Part shown: positions 14,557-18,733 of the stretch, one piece after another
Position numbering within the stretch: position 1 is the stretch's first letter
Layout of the letters: each line of letters opens with the position of its first letter
The notes under the pieces: model-generated
Told to the model about the DNA's origin: nothing
The model's database searches: none
What the model saw: only the letters and a program-made list of their open reading frames with translations
Assembly: GCA_035490315.1 (NCBI GenBank)
Contig: DATHET010000305.1
Span: forward strand, 1 to 18,733
Reading direction: 5' to 3'
Origin: JADJQU01 sp035490315
GTDB taxonomy: Bacteria > Planctomycetota > UBA1135 > GCA-002686595
DNA length: 18,733 nucleotides
Program-made: the position numbers and the translations under genes

Positions 14557-16920
14557 TCACGGCGGCCGCCAGGCGATCGAGCCCGAGCCGGCGGTCGACT
14601 TCCATGGGATGGCGCGCCTGTCCAGCTCGAGAGCCAGGGCTGGGCGTCCGGAACCGCTGATCCAGACCACCGCGGGCTCGCAGGCGTCGAGCAGGGCCCC
14701 CACGCGGCCGGCATCCGAGCCATGGTGGGGGGCGAGCAGGGCGGCGCAGGGACCTGGAAACAGGCGATTTCGCAGCTGGGCGGCCAGGCCAGCCTCCTCC
14801 GCGTCGCCGCAGAGCAGGATCGCCTGGCCGCCGACCTCGAGCAGCAGCGAGCGCGAGCCCTCGTTGCCGGCCAGGAGCGCCCCTCGAAGCAGGGAAATTT
14901 TCAGGTCCTCGGCCATTTCCGGCAGCAGGATCGAGCCCTCGGACAGGTCGAGTCGGGGGCAAGTGTGCGGTAGGCGCTCAGCTAATGGTGCGCTGAGCGC
15001 ACCTGCCCACAACCTCGGCGGGGCGCGCTCCAGGGCCCAGCGCAGGCCGCCGGCGTGGTCACTGTCGGTGTGGGACAGGACGATCTTCGGCTGGTCGACC
15101 TCCCAGGATCGCAGCAGGGGAGCGAGGGCGTCCTGGGCTACCCGCGAGCGATCCTTGGACCCGCAATCGAAAATCCAGCAGGCCTCCCCCGGAGCGCGGA
15201 ACACGGCGCAGGTCCCGTGTCCGACTTCCAGGATGTGCAATTCGAACTGACCCGCCGCCGGCGACCAGGGCAGGAGCAAGGCGGCGGCAGCGAGTGCGGT
15301 CACGGCGCGCAGGGCGCACCGCAAACGCAGGCCGTCGGGCTGGAATCGCAGCATCGCCCAGGCGGCCGCGACCGCGCCGAAGACCAGCCATGCCGGACGC
15401 TCGGGCAAAAGGCTCGGCGTTCCCGGGAGGCGGTCGACAGCCTCGAGGGCACTCAGCAGGGCACGGCTCGAGAGGGTGAACAGCGAGGCGAAGACTCCGA
15501 TCGGATCGGCGAGCATCAGCATGCCGGTCGCGAACAGGGCGACGAACAGCGGCGCGAAGAGTGGCGTGGTGATCAGGCCCCAGGGACAGGCCTCGCCGAA
15601 GGTGAGCCACACGATCGGAGCAGTCGCGACCACCGCGGCGATCGAAGCCGCGATCCCGCTCAAGGCGATGCGCGTGCAGCGACGGCGCAGCGCGATCGCG
15701 CACTGGCGCGGCCAGGAATAGAGGAGCTCGCGCGGTTCCGCTGCGAGCCCGAGGCCAAGCTGCTGGGCCAGGCAGGAACTCAAGGGCCGCGTCGCGACGA
15801 TCAGGCCGAGCGTTGCCGCATAGGAGAGCTGCACGGCGACTTCCGAGATGGCGGCGGGATCGAGCCAGCATTCGACGCACAGCGCCGCTGCCCACAGGCT
15901 GAGCGCATCGATGCGCCGTGCGAATTTCACACCGCTGGGGTGGCTCTCCAGAGCTGCGGGCCAGAAACTCACGGTCGAGGCCAAGGCCACCGCGATCGCG
16001 GAACGGCGCACCGGTGCGCCGCCGCCGGTCAGCGGCACATAGGCGATGCACAGCGCGACCGAAGCCAGCATCGAAAGCCAGGCGAGCAGGCGCCGTCGAC
16101 GCGGGACTTTTACGGCGAGCCACTCGGCAAGCGCCGCGAAGGGACGCACGATCAGCCAGGCCATCATCGCCACGTGCCAGCCGCTGACCGCCAGCACGTG
16201 GCGCAATCCGTTGCGCGTGAAGAGATCGGCGGTGGTGGAATCGAGCGCGCTCGAATCGCCGAGCAGAAACGCCTGGGCCAGGGAAGCTGCCTGTTGATCC
16301 TCGAGCAGCGCGGCGCGTTGCTCGAGCTTCGCGCGCCAGGGAGCGATCCAGCTCTCGGGGCTTCTCGGCGTGGCCAGTCGCAGGATCTCGTCCGATTCCG
16401 CGACGACGAGCCGCGGGCCCGCCGCATCGGCGCGAGCATCCGTCGCCGAGCGCGCGGGTGACGCAGGCGGAGCGCCGCGAAGGATCCGGACCCGCTCGCC
16501 TTCGCGCACGCTGCCGCGCGGCAATTCGAAGGCGGACTCGCCGGCGCCGACGGCCGCCAGCGTGCCGCGCACTTCGCTGTCGTCTTCGCGCCGCGTCCGC
16601 CACACGCCTTCCCATGCGGTGAGCTCGGGACTCCAGGGCACCTGGGATTCCGGCAGGGCGCGCACCGCGCCGAGGATCGCGACCAGCGACAGAAGTCCGA
16701 AGCCGAGCGTCGAGCTCGGCGCGCTCGGCCCTGCAACCACGGGCGCAAGGCCAGGCTCGGCGCGCGCCAGACGCCAGCTGATCCAGCCGGCTGCCACGGC
16801 TGTCGCCAGGAAGAGCAGCAGCGCGCGCGACGGCGCGGCGTACACGCCCCACGCCGAGCCGATCGCGAGCGCGAAGGCCAGGCGCAACAGCGGCCGCGTC
16901 GGAGCGCGCGAGCGATGCAT
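14557..16920 (-). CDS. comEC: ComEC/Rec2 DNA internalisation protein
   Basis: Inner-membrane channel that passes one strand of incoming DNA into the cytoplasm in natural transformation. From ATG 16920 it has 787 residues, usual for the family. ATG 16971 is a possible alternative with AGGAG almost touching it. Order of domains: two or more N-terminal TM helices (LLRLAFALAIGSAWGVY, ALLLFLATAVAAGWI), an N-terminal soluble DUF4131-like region, and the Competence domain. The last begins near NGLRHVLAVSGWHVAMMAW and has many TM segments and LTGGGAPVRRSAI. A C-terminal metallo-beta-lactamase-like domain starts around LHILEVGHGTCAVFRAPG. The metal motif LSHTDSDHAGG lies at about residue 613 and a second His motif, APHHGSD, later, so the nuclease-like domain appears complete. 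It is divergent from coaD over 158 bp. No ComEA or ComF is beside it. Confidence 0.93.
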   Translation of the reverse strand: MHRSRAPTRPLLRLAFALAIGSAWGVYAAPSRALLLFLATAVAAGWISWRLARAEPGLAPVVAGPSAPSSTLGFGLLSLVAILGAVRALPESQVPWSPELTAWEGVWRTRREDDSEVRGTLAAVGAGESAFELPRGSVREGERVRILRGAPPASPARSATDARADAAGPRLVVAESDEILRLATPRSPESWIAPWRAKLEQRAALLEDQQAASLAQAFLLGDSSALDSTTADLFTRNGLRHVLAVSGWHVAMMAWLIVRPFAALAEWLAVKVPRRRRLLAWLSMLASVALCIAYVPLTGGGAPVRRSAIAVALASTVSFWPAALESHPSGVKFARRIDALSLWAAALCVECWLDPAAISEVAVQLSYAATLGLIVATRPLSSCLAQQLGLGLAAEPRELLYSWPRQCAIALRRRCTRIALSGIAASIAAVVATAPIVWLTFGEACPWGLITTPLFAPLFVALFATGMLMLADPIGVFASLFTLSSRALLSALEAVDRLPGTPSLLPERPAWLVFGAVAAAWAMLRFQPDGLRLRCALRAVTALAAAALLLPWSPAAGQFELHILEVGHGTCAVFRAPGEACWIFDCGSKDRSRVAQDALAPLLRSWEVDQPKIVLSHTDSDHAGGLRWALERAPPRLWAGALSAPLAERLPHTCPRLDLSEGSILLPEMAEDLKISLLRGALLAGNEGSRSLLLEVGGQAILLCGDAEEAGLAAQLRNRLFPGPCAALLAPHHGSDAGRVGALLDACEPAVVWISGSGRPALALELDRRAIPWKSTAGSGSIAWRPP

Positions 16921-17058
16921 CTCGAGCGACCCAGTCCGTGCTCGCGGCGGCGACAACGCGCAGGCCCTCATACTCCTACGACTGCGCGAGATCGCCGTGG
17001 CGGCCAGAAAACCGCGAGAAATCCGCCGATTCCTCGCTGCTCGCCGGGTCGCTCTGCT

Positions 17059-17067
17059 TGTTAGACT
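17059..17067 (+). promoter_or_regulatory. Possible extended -10 of the coaD operon
   Basis: TGTTAGACT fits an extended -10. The hexamer ends 11 nt before ATG 17079, so transcription would start only a few bases before the start codon and the mRNA would be nearly leaderless. This agrees with the absence of a Shine-Dalgarno. The same string with two changes precedes the dehydrogenase. No -35 was seen. Confidence 0.35.
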
Positions 17068-17078
17068 CTTCGCCCCCG

Positions 17079-17597
17079 ATGTCGCAAGCGATCCGTCCGA
17101 TCCACGCCCTTTTTCCCGGCACCTTCGACCCGGTGACCCACGGTCACCTCGACGTCGTGCGGCGCGCGGCCGCCCTGTTCGAGCGCTTGACCGTCGCCGT
17201 GGCCCACCACCCGCTGAAAAAGGAACTGTTGCCGGTCGGCGAGCGCCTGGCCTTGCTGCGCGAGGTCACGGCCGACATGCGCGGCGTCGACGTGGTGCAG
17301 ATCGAGGGCCTGGTGGTCCATGGCTGCGCGCAGGTCGGCGCTTCGGTGATCGTGCGCGGGGTGCGCAGCGCGAGCGATCTCGACTACGAGCTGCAGATGG
17401 CGCGAACCAACCGCGCCCTCGCGCCCCAGATCGAGACGGTCCTGATCGCCAGCTCGCCCGAGCACGCGCACATTTCGAGCACCCTGGTGCGCCAGGTGGC
17501 CGAGATGGGCGGGGAGCTCTCCGCCTTCGTTCCGCCGCAGATCGCGAAACGACTGCGCGCCCGACCGACACCCCAGACAAGCCCGAGGCCCGCATGA
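17079..17597 (+). CDS. coaD: Phosphopantetheine adenylyltransferase CoaD
   Basis: Catalyses ATP + 4'-phosphopantetheine to dephospho-CoA + PPi, the penultimate step of coenzyme A synthesis in the cytoplasm. The 172 residues carry the nucleotidyltransferase signature GTFDPVTHGH (14-23, the T-x-G-H site), KKELLPVGERLALL, IVRGVRSASDLDYELQMA (RGVR 93-96), NRALAPQIET, and the ISST motif (132-135) followed by GGELSAFVP. Compared with E. coli the tail is about ten residues longer and rich in Pro/Arg/Thr. ATG 17079 is chosen because it places GTFDP where the family has it. The frame is open to 16938 but that part is unlike CoaD. Its TGA overlaps the ridA ATG (ATGA), implying translational coupling. 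Confidence 0.96.
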   Translation: MSQAIRPIHALFPGTFDPVTHGHLDVVRRAAALFERLTVAVAHHPLKKELLPVGERLALLREVTADMRGVDVVQIEGLVVHGCAQVGASVIVRGVRSASDLDYELQMARTNRALAPQIETVLIASSPEHAHISSTLVRQVAEMGGELSAFVPPQIAKRLRARPTPQTSPRPA

Positions 17598-17980
17598 GCG
17601 CACGCCAGCCAGTCACCACGCCCAACGCACCCAAGGCCGTCGGACCCTACAGCCAGGCCGTGGTCGGCGGCGGGCTGGTCTACTGCTCGGGCCAGGTCGC
17701 CCTGGATCCCGTCACGGGCAAGCTGGTCGGCGCCGACGTCGCGCTGCAGACCGAGCGCGTGCTCGAAAACCTCCAGGCTGTGCTCGTCGCCTCGGGCTCG
17801 AGCCTGGGGAAAGTCCAGAAGTGCACCGTGTTCCTCAAGGACATGGCCGACTTCGCCGCGATGAACGCGGTCTACGCGCGCTATTTTCCCGCTCCCAATC
17901 CTCCCGCGCGCGCCACCGTGGCCGTGGCCGGCCTCCCGCTCGACGCACGAGTCGAAATCGACTGCGTCGCGCTCGCCTGA
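17594..17980 (+). CDS. ridA: RidA family enamine/imine deaminase
   Basis: RidA (YjgF/YER057c) proteins are small trimeric cytoplasmic enzymes that hydrolyse reactive 2-aminoacrylate and related enamines released by PLP enzymes. All 128 residues are present. Motifs: APKAVGPYSQAV at 12-23, YCSGQVALDP at 30-39, LENLQAVL, FLKDMADFAAMN, and NPPARATV...LPLDARVEIDCVA. Arg106 and Glu121 sit at the positions of the archetypal catalytic Arg105 and Glu120, so deaminase activity is expected, unlike paralogues lacking the Arg. It overlaps coaD by 4 bp and is followed 18 bp later by ychF, so all three probably share one mRNA. The link to CoA synthesis is positional only. Confidence 0.94.
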   Translation: MSARQPVTTPNAPKAVGPYSQAVVGGGLVYCSGQVALDPVTGKLVGADVALQTERVLENLQAVLVASGSSLGKVQKCTVFLKDMADFAAMNAVYARYFPAPNPPARATVAVAGLPLDARVEIDCVALA

Positions 17981-17998
17981 ACCAACGAACGGAACACC

Positions 17999-18733
17999 AT
18001 GGGCCTCGCCTGCGGAATCGTGGGACTGCCGAACGTCGGCAAGTCGACCATTTTCAACGCGATCACCGCCGCCGGCGCTGAGAGCGCGAACTATCCCTTC
18101 TGCACGATCGAGCCCAACATCGGCGTGGTCGACGTGCCCGACGAGCGGCTGGAGCGCATCCACAAGTTCATCGTCACCGACCGGATCGTCCCGGCTTCGC
18201 TCAAGATCGTCGACATCGCCGGCCTGGTCAAAGGCGCGTCCAAGGGCGAAGGGCTCGGCAACAAGTTCCTGGGCAACGTCAAGGAGTGCGACGCGATCCT
18301 GCACGTCGTGCGCTGCTTCACCAAGGGCGACGTGATCCACGTCTCGGGCTCGGTCGATCCCGCGCGCGACATCGAGGTGATCGAGATCGAGCTCGCCCTG
18401 GCCGACCTGGACACGGTGACGCGCGCCCTCGACCGCGTGACGAAGAAATCGCGAGGCGGGGACAAGGAGGCGATCGTGCAGCGCGACTGCTTCGACAAGG
18501 CGCGCGTGCTGCTCGAAGCGGGCACGCAGCTGCGCCTCGCGCCCTGGACCAAGGTGGAGCGCGAGGCGCTCAAGCCGCTGTTCCTGATCACGATGAAGCC
18601 CGTGCTCTTCATCGCCAACGTGGCCGACGACGACCTCGAGGGCAAGGATCCCGGAGTCGAGATCGTGCGCCGCCACGCCGCCTCGAGCGGAGCGGAAATG
18701 GTGGCCCTCTGCGGCGATCTCGAAGGCGAGCTG
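17999..18733 (+). CDS. ychF: YchF/OLA1 redox-regulated ATPase, 3' end outside window
   Basis: Obg-related P-loop ATPase of the universally conserved YchF/OLA1 family, which binds ribosomes and has been linked to stress responses. The window shows the first 245 residues of an expected ~360. G1 is GLPNVGKST (9-17), and YPFCTIEPNIGVV covers G2. G3 is DIAGLVKGASKGEGLGN, the family's characteristic extended switch 2. ILHVVRCF follows, then an inserted helical coiled-coil region (about 120-190). The base-specificity motif lies in KPVLFIANVADDDL. Members usually have N-x-x-E there, which favours ATP. Here Asn207 is followed by V-A-Asp210, a conservative change. ATG 17999 is the only sensible start; GGA lies about 6 nt upstream. 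TGS and C-terminal domains should follow beyond the edge. Confidence 0.95.
   Translation, partial: MGLACGIVGLPNVGKSTIFNAITAAGAESANYPFCTIEPNIGVVDVPDERLERIHKFIVTDRIVPASLKIVDIAGLVKGASKGEGLGNKFLGNVKECDAILHVVRCFTKGDVIHVSGSVDPARDIEVIEIELALADLDTVTRALDRVTKKSRGGDKEAIVQRDCFDKARVLLEAGTQLRLAPWTKVEREALKPLFLITMKPVLFIANVADDDLEGKDPGVEIVRRHAASSGAEMVALCGDLEGEL

Noticed and set aside
13006..14962. Further minus-strand frames across the gap between comEC and the HEAT gene
   Set aside because: Products are Arg/Gly/Ala/Pro-rich, lack domains, and overlap the HEAT or comEC genes in another frame.
14326..16461. Several long plus-strand frames opposite comEC
   Set aside because: They are antisense shadows of a clear ComEC with Competence and metallo-beta-lactamase motifs.

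Overview
The window is about 18.7 kb of very G+C-rich bacterial DNA, densely coded on both strands. The strongest hint of origin is the style of several proteins. These are a secreted HEAT-repeat protein ending in a D-W-x-x-W-W-x-x-N motif, a large membrane-anchored coiled-coil protein, a lipoprotein amidase of the V-L-H-[FY]-D type, and many genes without a clear Shine-Dalgarno sequence. I read this as a high-G+C Planctomycetota-like bacterium. This is moderate to low confidence, and Myxococcota or another high-G+C phylum is possible. The envelope genes (lipoprotein amidase, outer-membrane-type barrel, MurQ) suggest a diderm with a peptidoglycan-recycling step.

Layout. 1-1058 is the 3' part of an IS256-family transposase cut by the window edge. 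1180-3903 is a 907-residue protein with two membrane segments and a long coiled coil containing 47-residue repeats. 3904-5721 is the most unusual stretch: a decayed copy of the 3' end of yifB, then a 21-codon Cys-rich ORF that overlaps (ATGA) a His-rich outer-membrane-type protein of a family met in copper and heavy-metal loci. Intact yifB/comM follows on the minus strand. 7395-8474 is a secreted amidase. It converges with a minus-strand unit of a small two-TM protein (10492-10863), a DECR-type short-chain reductase (9384-10229) and murQ (8482-9381). The junction of the first two genes has been tandemly multiplied as a ~110 bp repeat. 11076-12629 is a PaaZ/BoxD-type acyl-CoA semialdehyde dehydrogenase whose 3' end runs into a second, degenerate repeat block. 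Then come the HEAT-repeat protein (minus) and comEC (minus). Divergent from comEC lies the plus-strand housekeeping set coaD-ridA-ychF, with ychF cut by the right edge.

How the genes fit together. YifB/ComM (branch migration of incoming DNA) and ComEC (DNA uptake channel) are both natural-transformation proteins, although they lie 7 kb apart. The amidase and MurQ both act on peptidoglycan fragments. coaD-ridA is translationally coupled, with ychF 18 bp behind.

A theme across the window is duplication at gene ends: the yifB tail, the junction before the reductase, the dehydrogenase tail, and the 141 bp units inside the coiled-coil gene. The best candidate for something undescribed is the Cys-rich mini-ORF coupled to the His-rich barrel, framed by the two yifB ends. 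It could be a copper-responsive leader ORF or the last trace of a copper-storage gene.
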